This document shows, in pieces, positions 8,242-14,800 of a DNA stretch of 16,788 bases (its first letter is position 1; every line of letters starts with the position of its first letter). A program made the translations under genes and the position numbers. The stretch covers positions 1 to 16,788 of the forward strand of contig JBBDRU010000316.1 of the NCBI GenBank assembly GCA_040905305.1. Direction: 5' to 3'. The stretch comes from SHAN690 sp040905305. GTDB lineage: Bacteria > Bacteroidota > Bacteroidia > Flavobacteriales_G > Salibacteraceae. The notes under the pieces are model-generated. The model ran no database searches. It was not told where the DNA came from and worked only from the letters and a program-made list of their open reading frames with translations.

Positions 8242-8332
8242 GTCATACATCTGAATCGACAAAAATTAAGACGGTATGAAAATGCTTAATGAACATTAAG
8301 TTGGACAAAAATCGTACATACATATTATAAAG

Positions 8333-8350
8333 ATGTAAAATGAATGTTAC
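8333..8350 (-). promoter_or_regulatory. Second, distal PHO-box-like repeat
   Basis: On the minus strand GTAACAT (8350-8344) and TTTACAT (8339-8333) are again 11 bp apart and resemble the proximal CTTAACAT pair. GATTTTTG at 8313-8306, a 7/8 match to TAnnTTTG, lies 19 bp downstream. Between them and the terminator is the near-palindrome CTTAATG-TT-CATTAAG (plus-strand 8285-8300). This could be a second starvation promoter whose transcript meets the terminator at 8241-8208. Confidence 0.4.
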
Positions 8351-8462
8351 CAATAGTTCATTTTTTGGTTAACAGAGGGGTGAGTAGTGAGGAGTGAGGG
8401 GTTGGTGGGTCAAAAAAACCGTGTACTTGTCATACCAACAACGGAGGTGCGTGTCCGCCGAA

Positions 8463-8477
8463 TCCGCCTTAGGCGGA
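8463..8477. repeat. Short perfect palindrome
   Basis: TCCGCC (8463-8468) and GGCGGA (8472-8477) around TTA make a strong hairpin on either strand. It lies inside a larger degraded element (about 8430-8518) and has no following U-run, so it is a repeat component and not a clear terminator. Confidence 0.6.
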
Positions 8478-8610
8478 GAAGGAGGATCCCATAACAGTGA
8501 GCACGCAACAATGAGATATTAGAATTAAGGATTATTGTTGCTAACAGCCTAAAAATTAAAGCCTACAGCTTCTTTCGCTCTTTGCGAAAAGACTTTGCGG
8601 CCATTGAGCG

Positions 8611-8729
8611 AAATTAATCCGATAATGCGCGCGGATCCCTTTAGGGAAAACAGGGCAGTGGGGCGAGAGGGGTTCTGAGTTTAAGTATAAAGACTTAGGA
8701 CTGCATGACGTAAGACTTAAGACAAATTC
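8611..8729. repeat. Composite spacer repeat A
   Basis: Runs from AAATTAATCCGATA through GGATCCCT, GAAAACAGGGCAGTGGGGCG and TTCTGAGTTT to GACAAATTC. The last part holds GAC-led heptamers starting at 8692, 8699, 8707, 8714 and 8721. It is homologous to 9688-9874, but here only TTAGG separates GGATCCCT from GAAAACAG, whereas the other copy has 86 bp. Confidence 0.75.
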
Positions 8730-8777
8730 AATATCAGATGTCATGTCGATTTCTATGAAGATTTTTAATAGTGGAAC

Positions 8778-8820
8778 GAGATTACTTCGTCCCGAACTAC
8801 GTTTGGTACTCGTAATGACT
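8778..8820. repeat. Dispersed intergenic repeat, copy 2
   Basis: GAGATTACTTCG at the left and ACTCGTAATGACT at the right match the ends of 2517-2560 at the same spacing, with a diverged centre. Confidence 0.55.
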
Positions 8821-8873
8821 TACACTCCATGCTATTTTGGCTTTAACGGATACTAGCCCTTCCAAAAAATGCA

Positions 8874-9329
8874 TTAGTAAAGCGGAATCATCAGTTCGTG
8901 CTGCCGGCTACCATCTTTGGCACTTGATTCAAAGAGGATGAGATGCAGCACTGTATTGGGTTCCTTCTTTTCGGCTTCCACCCTAAAACGGAATGTTCCC
9001 CACTCAGGGGCACCGGCTTCAGCGGTACCAAAACCCTCCTTGAGTTCCCGATGGCCATCTTCTATAACCCAGCTGTAGGTTGCTTCAAAGAGTTGGGCTT
9101 TTCCTTCCACAAGGAAGGTGTTTTTATCTTTTCGCTCCACGGTAACGTCACGAAAACGGGTATTGGAATAGCTTTTGCCATCAGACAGAAAAGCATCACC
9201 GAGTTCCTTAGATCCACCGGCTTTTACTTCTTCTTGCCCGGTAGTTCCAGGGTCCGGTGCTTCGGCTTTCTTTTCATTACTGTTACAACTGAGAAATAGA
9301 AGGATGGTAAAGATGTAGTAATATTTCAT
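8874..9329 (-). CDS. Gmad2-domain lipoprotein
   Basis: A 151-aa predicted lipoprotein of unknown specific function. Residues 1-15 are a lipoprotein signal (FLSC, lipidated C15), followed by a low-complexity Glu/Lys/Gly linker (about 16-42). Residues about 43-150 look like a Gmad2 immunoglobulin-like domain (first described in spore-germination proteins but widespread): the VEGKAQLFEATYSW core, EWGTFRFRV, and the very typical SAKDGSRQHELMIPL ending. Gmad2 domains are thought to be extracytoplasmic binding or structural modules. The gene stands alone between repeat-filled spacers, so its context gives no clue. The ATG at 9329 is the only start that gives a complete signal. A minus-strand TAATTTTC just upstream (about 9355-9348) resembles a -7 element but is weak. 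Confidence 0.8.
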   Translation of the reverse strand: MKYYYIFTILLFLSCNSNEKKAEAPDPGTTGQEEVKAGGSKELGDAFLSDGKSYSNTRFRDVTVERKDKNTFLVEGKAQLFEATYSWVIEDGHRELKEGFGTAEAGAPEWGTFRFRVEAEKKEPNTVLHLILFESSAKDGSRQHELMIPLY

Positions 9330-9358
9330 TATTAAAGTTTTTTACAGGAGAAAATTAC

Positions 9359-9479
9359 AAAAAAGAAAAAAGAAAAAAGACTTTAAAAGTATTAAGTATT
9401 AAGTATTAAGACATAGGACTACAGGACTTAGGACGTAAGACGTGATTTGGAAAAAGGAAAAAAAATATAGAATATAGAA
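9359..9479. repeat. Cluster of four heptanucleotide arrays
   Basis: AAAAAAG three times (9359-9379), AGTATTA three times (9388-9408), a GACnTAG-like run with GAC at 9410, 9417, 9425, 9432 and 9439, and TATAGAA twice (9466-9479). The sequences are unrelated but all keep a 7-bp period with rare 1-bp slips. The GAC array has the same 7, 8, 7, 7 spacing as the one in composite repeat A. Confidence 0.8.
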
Positions 9480-9501
9480 AAGCTATAAAATAAAATCAGC
9501 G

Positions 9502-9593
9502 TTTATCCGTCAAATCCGCGTTATCCGCGTGCTATTTTCAAGTATAATGATGGCACGCTGATGACACAGATTGAGCGGATTTTCATGGATAAA
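9502..9593. repeat. Inverted pair of a dispersed repeat
   Basis: The left arm (9502-9534) carries TTTATCC, AAATCCGC and GCGTGCTA. The right arm (9550-9593) carries TGGCACGC, GCGGATTTT and GGATAAA, the complement in reverse order with some divergence. The arms match the ATCCGCGT-type spacer repeat common in Bacteroidota and would fold as an imperfect cruciform. Confidence 0.6.
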
Positions 9594-9647
9594 ATGTACA
9601 TCACACATAGGTTAGTTTAACTATCAACACCCATCTCCCGGTGTTTT

Positions 9648-9691
9648 AGAAAAGAGAATACATAGAAAAGAGAAAAGAGAGAAGAGAAAAT
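9648..9691. repeat. Heptamer array, AGAAAAG type
   Basis: Units are AGAAAAG, AGAATAC, a 2-bp slip, AGAAAAG, AGAAAAG, AGAGAAG and AGAAAAT, all 7 bp. The reverse complement of the AGAAAAG-AGAGAAG pair recurs at 14769-14782. Confidence 0.7.
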
Positions 9692-9874
9692 TAAGCCGAT
9701 AGTGCGCGGGGATCCCTGGTCACTGAGCGGAGCCTGCCCTATGGAACCTGTCCTGAGGAACCTGTCCTGAGTTTATCGAAGGGTCGAAGGGTCGAAGTGT
9801 AGTGAAAACAGAGCAGTGGGGCGGGAGGAGTTCTGAGTTTTAAGCAGGAAGACGTAAAACCTAAGACAAAATTC
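9688..9874. repeat. Composite spacer repeat B, with an 86-bp insertion
   Basis: Homologous to 8611-8729 at both ends (AAATTAAGCCGATA, GGATCCCT | GAAAACAGAGCAGTGGGGCG, TTCTGAGTTTT, GACAAAATTC). Between GGATCCCT and GAAAACAG lies an extra segment, 9718-9803. It belongs to another dispersed family (GGTCACTGAGCGGAG, CCTGTCCTGAGTTTATCGAA) and is itself internally duplicated: GGAACCTGTCCTGA occurs twice in tandem and GGGTCGAA twice. Confidence 0.75.
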
Positions 9875-10024
9875 CAAATTCCAAAAAACCTTACACGCCT
9901 TCCCAAAATCGGTAAACAAAGAAAATTCCTACAAATATTATCATATATATTAAAAAAAACACTATTAAAAACATATTTATTCGATAAAATGCATAGTATG
10001 TGTGTTATAGTCCTATAAAATCGT

Positions 10025-10032
10025 TAAATTTG
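10025..10032 (+). promoter_or_regulatory. Exact TAnnTTTG -7 element upstream of the surface-protein gene
   Basis: TAAATTTG matches the Bacteroidota -7 consensus exactly. The -33 region is weak (GTTA at 10004-10007, 17 bp upstream). A start near 10038 would give a leader of about 260 nt before the ATG at 10299. A closer alternative, TAACTTTT at 10277-10284, is a 7/8 match, but its nearest TTTG (10261-10264) is only 12 bp away. Confidence 0.45.
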
Positions 10033-10298
10033 TAGGATGAAAACAGCATCGGTTATAGACGTTACTATGCTAAAGCATCTGGAACACCCTTTAATTACAG
10101 GGGGTTATGTGAAAATAATCACTGTCGGAACAGAAGGGAATACGATGCAAATACCGGGAACACCATTACTGATACAAGCGGCTTTTTACAGTTGGTTTGG
10201 GTGTTTTTTTATAAATCACCGGATTTTTTTTGCGATTCTGTTTTTATTTCAGATATTTTTTTTGATACATTTAACATAACTTTTTAAACCCCAAACAG

Positions 10299-13200
10299 AT
10301 GAAAAAACATTACCTACTTATGTTTTCCCTTTTTTGTTGTGCTGTGTTTTTTGCACAAAATCCGGGAAATTCTTTACATTATGACGGCGGATTGAATCAC
10401 GTAACAGCAAATTTACCGGCTGCATTTGATGACCTCCCAAACAATGACATTACTGTTGAAGCTCAGGTGCGGTATACCGGTACCGGCTTCACCCGTGTTT
10501 TCTTTGCACAGAAAGATGCAGGAAACTACTTTAATATTAGTATGACCAATTTTTCAGGTCAATTAGAGCTCTACACCTATGTGGCTGTCACAGGAACCGT
10601 ACACAGTGTGCGGGTCACACAAGGACTTACGCTTGGACAAAACCATCATATCGCAGCACGCTGGACTGCAGCAACCGCTACTATCGATGTTTTTATTGAC
10701 GGTCAACCCGTAGGTGTTAGTTTTGGTGGTGATTCCTCTGCAGGTACCAATAATATGATGACCATTGGAGCACGAACAGACGGATTCCAAACCTTTAATG
10801 GTGAGATAGACGAACTCGCTATCTGGAATGAAGCCCGCTTGTTGTGCCTTTTGGTACAAGATGCCAATGACGGTGTCAATCCGGCCACACCCAATCTGCT
10901 CGCCTATTATACCTTCAACCAGGGGGTTGCCGGTGGAAACAATGCCGGGATTACAACCCTTACAGATGAAACCGGTAACTTTCCGGGAACATTACAGAAT
11001 TTCGCTTTAAGCGGAACCACTTCAAACTTCGTGACTTCAAGCGCCTTTTCAGCTGTCCTGCCGGCACCCAATACCAGCCCGGTAGCAGTGTGTACAGCAC
11101 CCTTTACCATCCAGCTTGATGCCAACGGGGAAGCAAGCATCACCGTAAACGATATTGATGACGGAAGTTTTGATCCCTGTGGTATTGACTCCATTACAAT
11201 AGATAAAAGCACGTTTACATGTGCAGATGTGGGACCCAATACCATTACACTAACTATCACAGCACTTAACGGCAATACAGATACCTGCACCACTATAGTA
11301 ACTGTAGAAGATACCATTGATCCTGTTGCCCAATGTGTGGCACCTTTTACCATTCAACTGGATGTCAACGGTCAGGCAAGCATCACCCCGGCTATGATAG
11401 ATAACGGGAGTACTGACAATTGTGCCATAGCTTCATTAACACTTGATACTACAGATTTTACCTGTGCAGATTTAGGCGCAAATACCGTGACCCTTACAGT
11501 AACCGACACCAATGGAAACACCGCTACCTGTACCACAGTAGTAACGGTGGAAGATACCGTAGCGCCCGAGGCTATATGTGCAGCCCCGTTCACCATNNNN
11601 NNNNNNNNNNNNNNNNNNNNNNNNNNNNNNNNNNNNNNNNNNNNNNNNNNNNNNNNNNNNNNNNNNNNNNNNNNNNNNNNNNNNNNNNNNNNNNNNTAGC
11701 TGTGTGTGTGGCACCCTTTACCATCCAACTGGATGCCAACGGACAAGCTTCTATCACGGCAGCCGATATTGACGGAGGAAGTACCGCTTCGTGCGGGTCT
11801 GTTACCCTTGCTATTGATACCACCAGCTTTACCTGTGCTGATATAGGCGATAATACCGTTACCCTTACCGTCACAGACGGAAACGGAAATACAGCTACCT
11901 GTACCACCGTAGTGACTGTAGCAGATAGCGTAGCACCGGATGCCCTTTGTGTAGCCCCGTTCACCATCCAACTGGATGCCAACGGAACCGCGAGCATCAC
12001 GGCAGCCGATATTAACAATGGCAGTACCGATAACTGCGGTATCGATACCGTGACCATCAGTCAATCAACCTTTGACTGTAGCGATATAGGAGCCAACACG
12101 ATTACTTTAACAGTAACCGATGTAAACGGAAACACAGCAACCTGTACTACAGTAGTAACGGTAGAAGATACTGTAGCTCCCGATGCAATTTGTGTAGCAC
12201 CCTTTACCATCCAACTGGATGCCAACGGAACGGCGAGCATCACAACAGCCGATATTAACAACGGAAGTACTGATGCCTGTAGCATTGATACCGTGACCAT
12301 CAGTCAGACCACTTTTGATTGTAGTGACATTGGCGCGAATACCATTACCCTAACGGTAACTGATATAAACGGAAACACCGCTACCTGTACTACGGTAGTA
12401 ACCGTAGAAGATACGGTAGCTCCTGATGCCCTTTGTGTAGCGCCCTTTACCATCCAACTGGATGCCAACGGAACGGCGAGCATCACCGCCGCCGATATTG
12501 ACAACGGCAGTACCGATACCTGTGGTATCGATACAATGACCATCAGTCAGACCACCTTTGACTGTAGTGATATAGGAGCCAATACCATTACATTAACGGT
12601 AACGGATCTTAGTGGTAATACAGCTACCTGTACCACGGTAGTAACTGTGGAAGATACCGTAGCTCCTGATGCCCTTTGTGTAGCACCCTTCACCATCCAG
12701 CTGGATGCCAATGGGGAAGCTACTATCACGGCAGCTGATATTGACAATGGCAGTGCCGATGGTTGTGGTATCGATACATTGACCATTAGCCAGACAACTT
12801 TTGACTGCAGCGATATTGGAGATACTACCATTACGTTAACAGTGACCGATGTAAATGGAAGCACATCCACCTGTACTACGGTAGTAACCGTGATTGACGA
12901 TCTAGGTCCGGTGATTGATTGCCCTGCAGACCAAACAGTACCCCCTGATTCTACGACTTTAACCTATACAGTACCCGATTACTTTGGTGATGGCCTGGCA
13001 ACGGCCACAGACAACTGTACCAATCCGGTAACTGTTTTCAGTCAGGATCCTGTAGCGGGAACGCAGCTGATTGACGGAACTTATACGGTGACCCTTACGG
13101 CAGAAGATGCATTCGGTAACGAATCGGTGTGCGCATTTGAATTGATCGTAGATGAGAATATGAGCGTAGCAGACGGAACAGACATCAACAGCCTGACGAT

Positions 13201-13426
13201 GTACCCCAACCCGGCAGTATCTACTGTTACCATTGGCAATCCGCAGTTTATGGCGATTGACAAGGTAGCTGTTTATGACCTTCAGGGAAGATTGGTGATG
13301 AACATCAACACCAAAGGTGCTATCGGCAACCAAACCTTTGATGTGAGCGAACTCTCATCTGCGGTTTATATGGTCGTGATTGAAAGCAACGGCATACAAG
13401 CTGTGAAACGATTGGTTCGTAAATAG
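10299..13426 (+). CDS. LamG and HYR-like repeat surface protein with T9SS sorting domain
   Basis: A large exported protein, probably a cell-surface adhesin or carbohydrate-binding protein (function inferred from domains). Signal peptide 1-19 (FFA before Q20). Residues about 22-215 form a LamG/concanavalin-like domain (Laminin_G_3 type, with GEIDELAIWNEAR and LLAYYTFNQG). From C265 come 81-residue Ig/HYR-like repeats (APFTIQLDANG..., TCADIG/DCSDIG..., TLTVTD.NGNTATC..., VEDTVAPDA), each with four cysteines. A conventional HYR domain follows (about 12905-13156), then a type A T9SS C-terminal signal (MYPNPAVSTVTI ... VYMVVIE ... KRLVRK), which directs export across the outer membrane. The gene is interrupted by 100 N at 11597-11696. 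The frames on the two sides do not match if the gap is taken as exactly 100, so it is one gene across an assembly gap. With the smallest consistent gap it would be 1080 aa. Confidence 0.88.
11091..12919 (+). repeat. Array of 243-bp (81-aa) HYR-like units
   Basis: The first Cys codon of successive units lies at 11091, 11334 and 11577 before the gap and at 11705, 11948, 12191, 12434 and 12677 after it, always 243 bp apart. The next Cys codon, 12920, begins the terminal HYR domain in phase. Units after the gap are the most alike at DNA level (for example GATGCCAACGGAAC at matching positions in three units), which suggests recent duplication or gene conversion. At least eight units are present. 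Confidence 0.92.
11597..11696. other. Assembly gap of 100 N
   Basis: Exactly 100 N inside a near-identical repeat array; this is a conventional placeholder for unknown length. The repeat register (243 bp, with 28 known bases between the flanking Cys codons) predicts a true length of 215 bp plus any multiple of 243. All of these values leave remainder 2 on division by 3 and so restore the reading frame. Confidence 0.97.
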
Positions 13427-13472
13427 ATGTTAGACATTAGATATGAGACTTGAAACGTCTTAATACTTAGTA

Positions 13473-13492
13473 CCTGCCTACCGGCAGGCAGG
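13473..13492. repeat. CCTGCC/GGCAGG palindrome
   Basis: CCTGCC (13473-13478), TACC, then GGCAGG (13483-13488), followed by a further CAGG. This is a common type of small dispersed palindrome in Bacteroidota spacers. It lies 46 bp after the surface-protein stop and just before the stronger terminator. Confidence 0.55.
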
Positions 13493-13503
13493 CTTAATAC
13501 TAG

Positions 13504-13541
13504 AAAAACCCTCCCGGAGCTAGCTTTGCGGAGGGTTTTTT
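13504..13541 (+). terminator. Rho-independent terminator of the surface-protein gene
   Basis: A perfect 11-bp stem (AAAAACCCTCC at 13504-13514 against GGAGGGTTTTT at 13530-13540) encloses a 15-nt loop and runs into six T residues (13536-13541). It lies 78 bp after the stop codon. The A-rich left arm makes it usable in both directions, but no minus-strand gene lies near enough to need it. Confidence 0.88.
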
Positions 13542-13669
13542 CTTTGGAGAAAATAGAACCACTCATAGATCTCTCGCAAAGCCGCCAAGCCGCTATTATA
13601 TTTTAACACGTAATTGCTTCGCCTGTTCGCTATCGCTCGAGTCTTGATACTCTGTGCCTCATCACCAAC

Positions 13670-13711
13670 TTCGACATTCGACATTCCTTGTTCGATATTC
13701 GATATTCAAAA
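13670..13711. repeat. Heptamer array, TTCGACA/TTCGATA type
   Basis: Six exact 7-bp steps: TTCGACA, TTCGACA, TTCCTTG, TTCGATA, TTCGATA, TTCAAAA. ACTGCCA and ACTGCAA then continue the same period. Confidence 0.8.
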
Positions 13712-13786
13712 CTGCCAACTGCAACTGACCCAACCTACATTAAAATTTCGGCAGGCAAAACACTGAACACTTTTTTTCCCCTTTTG

Positions 13787-13853
13787 TCATTCCGACGCAG
13801 GAGGAATCGCATCCTGCTGCTCACTCAAACGTGCTTACTCTAATGAGATCCCC
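13787..13853. repeat. GTCATTCCGAC-type dispersed repeat
   Basis: Starts GTCATTCCGACGCAGGAGGA and ends AATGAGAT. A diverged relative at about 8430-8518 shares the start (GTCATACCAAC) and end (AATGAGAT) but has a different centre with the TCCGCC palindrome. Such GTCATTCCGA elements are frequent in flavobacterial spacers. Confidence 0.5.
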
Positions 13854-13877
13854 TTCTCCCCCTTAGGCAGATCCGGA

Positions 13878-14025
13878 GGATAAAAATCTAAGGTGGACAA
13901 GCTTTGAACTTTGAACTTTGAACTTTAAACTTTGAACCCACTCCAGCTTCGACACTTCGTCAAGCTCAGTGCAGGCAAGCTCAGCCTCCACTAGCAATAT
14001 TAAACTTTGAACTTTGAACATTGAA
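13878..14025. repeat. Composite repeat block left of the toxin-antitoxin module
   Basis: Order: ATCTAAGGTGGAC (13886-13898), five CTTTGAA heptamers (13902-13936) ending in CCC, a 55-bp sequence (13935-13989, AACCCACTCCAGCTTCGACA to GCAAGCTCAGCCTCC), then three more CTTTGAA-type heptamers (14005-14025), again ending in CCC. The same modules recur on the other side of the toxin-antitoxin genes at 14983-15175. The 55-bp part is identical in both. Confidence 0.85.
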
Positions 14026-14068
14026 CCCTTACACAAATCAACAAAGCATAAGTAAAGTAAATTTTTTG

Positions 14069-14076
14069 TAAATTTG
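14069..14076 (+). promoter_or_regulatory. Exact TAnnTTTG -7 element of the toxin-antitoxin operon
   Basis: TAAATTTG is an exact -7 match ending 17 bp before the antitoxin ATG, so the message would have a leader of about ten bases. No good TTTG was found at the usual -33 distance; this could mean a weak or activator-dependent promoter. Confidence 0.5.
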
Positions 14077-14093
14077 ATTAAATAATCCAGACA

Positions 14094-14324
14094 ATGAAAA
14101 CAGCACTGCAAATAAACCTGACTTTTGAACAAATACTCTCCATGGTAAAACAGCTTCCAAGACAGCAAAAAATCAAGCTCTCTAAAGAATTGGAAAAGGA
14201 GGTTATTGATACAAAACTTTCACGTTTATTAAAAACGTTCAGGACAAATGAACTGGATTTAGAAACAATCACAGAGGAAGTGGAGAAGGTAAGGCAGGAA
14301 AGATATGAAAAACATAAGCGTTAA
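14094..14324 (+). CDS. Probable antitoxin of a PIN-type toxin-antitoxin pair
   Basis: A 76-aa, highly charged, mostly helical protein. I do not recognise a named antitoxin family. The case rests on size, charge and context: it directly precedes and overlaps (20 bp, 14305-14324) a PIN-domain gene, the usual arrangement of type II antitoxin then toxin. Residues about 8-35 (LTFEQILSMVKQLPRQQKIKLSKELEKE) look like the helix-forming segment seen in small antitoxins upstream of COG1569 PIN proteins. The C-terminal half (about 45-76) is a charged, probably flexible tail, expected to wrap the toxin. No obvious ribbon-helix-helix or AbrB pattern is visible at the N-terminus, so autoregulation by DNA binding cannot be assumed. 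Confidence 0.7.
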   Translation: MKTALQINLTFEQILSMVKQLPRQQKIKLSKELEKEVIDTKLSRLLKTFRTNELDLETITEEVEKVRQERYEKHKR

Positions 14325-14724
14325 AGTCATTTTTGACACCAACGTCTGGATTAGCTTCCTCATTGGTAAGCGTTTATCTAAACTCAAACAATATATCGCT
14401 GATGGCACGATTATAATTGTAACTACAGAGCAATTACTGATTGAAATCAAAACCGTTACGGGTCGTGAAAAGCTTAAAAAATATTTTCCAAAAGAAAGTG
14501 TCGATGACTTAATGGCACTTTTGGAAACAATCGCAGAAAATGTTAGTATACAACCCACACACTTCCTAAACAGGGATCCAAAAGATAATTTCTTATTGGA
14601 CTTAATTGATTTTTCAAAAGCAGACTATTTGGTAACAGGCGACAAAGATTTATTGGAGCATAATCCTTTCAAAACTGCAAAAGTTCTAACTCCGGCAGAA
14701 TTTGAACAGGAACTGAAAAAATAA
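14305..14724 (+). CDS. PIN-domain toxin (COG1569-type putative ribonuclease)
   Basis: A 139-aa single-domain PIN protein of the 'putative toxin-antitoxin system toxin component, PIN family' type. PIN toxins are Mg-dependent ribonucleases that stop translation. The acidic active-site pattern is present: D11 in VIFDTNVWIS, E47 in LLIEI, D94 in NRDPKDNFLLDL, and D113 in LVTGDKDLL. The length is normal and the fold looks complete, so the gene appears intact. It starts inside the antitoxin gene at an ATG preceded by AGGCAGGAAAG, which suggests translational coupling. It is followed by a small hairpin. The PIN family is well recognised; toxic activity of this member is inferred. Confidence 0.85.
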   Translation: MKNISVKVIFDTNVWISFLIGKRLSKLKQYIADGTIIIVTTEQLLIEIKTVTGREKLKKYFPKESVDDLMALLETIAENVSIQPTHFLNRDPKDNFLLDLIDFSKADYLVTGDKDLLEHNPFKTAKVLTPAEFEQELKK

Positions 14725-14742
14725 GCAAAAACCGACCATAAA

Positions 14743-14782
14743 ATGTCCTGATTCGGACATCTCAATCTCTTCTCTCTTTTCT
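14743..14782 (+). terminator. Possible terminator after the toxin gene
   Basis: A perfect 6-bp stem, ATGTCC (14743-14748) and GGACAT (14755-14760) around TGATTC, begins 18 bp after the toxin stop and is followed by a pyrimidine-rich tract (CTC...TCTTCTCTCTTTTC) instead of a clean U-run. It is plausible but weak. The tract is also the reverse complement of the AGAAAAG-AGAGAAG heptamers at 9648-9691. Confidence 0.45.
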
Positions 14783-14800
14783 ATTACCTAAATTGGGCCT

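Larger units (their letters stand above)
8131..8271. repeat. 15-bp perfect inverted repeat in the porin leader
   Basis: CGACAAAAATTAAGA reads on the plus strand at 8257-8271 and on the minus strand at 8145-8131. The arms are 111 bp apart, and similarity continues a little beyond them toward ACG..TATGAA. The inner arm ends nine bases before the porin ATG. In a minus-strand transcript started upstream of 8271 the arms could pair into a long-range stem enclosing the terminator and the proximal promoter. Alternatively they may be two oppositely oriented protein sites, or an inverted duplication of the gene's 5' end. Confidence 0.6.
8361..8873. other. Gene-free spacer made of degraded dispersed repeats
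   Basis: No credible gene is present. The spacer contains a GTCAT...AATGAGAT element (about 8430-8518, related to 13787-13853), a perfect TCCGCC-TTA-GGCGGA palindrome at 8463-8477, composite repeat A (8611-8729), and copy 2 of the GAGATTGCTTCG repeat (8778-8820). Short open frames here lie across repeats and have no recognisable protein features. Confidence 0.7.
9330..10024. other. Gene-free spacer with heptamer arrays and nested repeats
   Basis: No convincing gene. The left part (9359-9479) is a run of different 7-bp tandem repeats, 9502-9593 is an inverted pair of one dispersed repeat, 9648-9691 is another heptamer array, and 9688-9874 is composite repeat B. From about 9900 on it is AT-rich DNA leading into the promoter region of the next gene. 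Confidence 0.7.
13543..14068. other. Gene-free spacer of dispersed repeats
   Basis: No gene is seen. In order it holds a CGCAAAGCCGCCAAG fragment (about 13576), a TTCGACA heptamer array (13670-13711), a GTCATTCCGACGCAGG element (13787-13853), the ATCTAAGGTGGAC module (13886-13898), CTTTGAA arrays (13902-13936 and 14005-14025), and the 55-bp repeat (13935-13989). Open frames on either strand here run through repeats. Confidence 0.7.

Noticed and set aside
8240..8257. CTGTCATACATCTGAATC on the plus strand, close to the E. coli PHO box
   Set aside because: It is on the wrong strand, overlaps the terminator edge, and only its first half fits well. The TTAACAT-type pairs on the minus strand explain the region better.
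9616..9646. AACACC...GGTGTT hairpin followed by TTTTAG as a plus-strand terminator
   Set aside because: No plus-strand gene lies upstream within range, the T-run is short, and it is embedded in repeat DNA.
10037..10279. 80-codon open frame right after an exact -7 element, upstream of the surface-protein gene
   Set aside because: The hydrophobic C-terminal half simply reflects T-rich DNA, no domain or signal is recognisable, and the ATG would lie at the expected transcript start. Better read as a leader or promoter region; a leaderless small protein cannot be excluded.
13863..14168. Minus-strand frames in the spacers sharing a VHLRF peptide (13863-14168 and 14937-15191)
   Set aside because: The shared peptide comes from the ATCTAAGGTGGAC repeat read in the same frame; there is no independent sign of coding.
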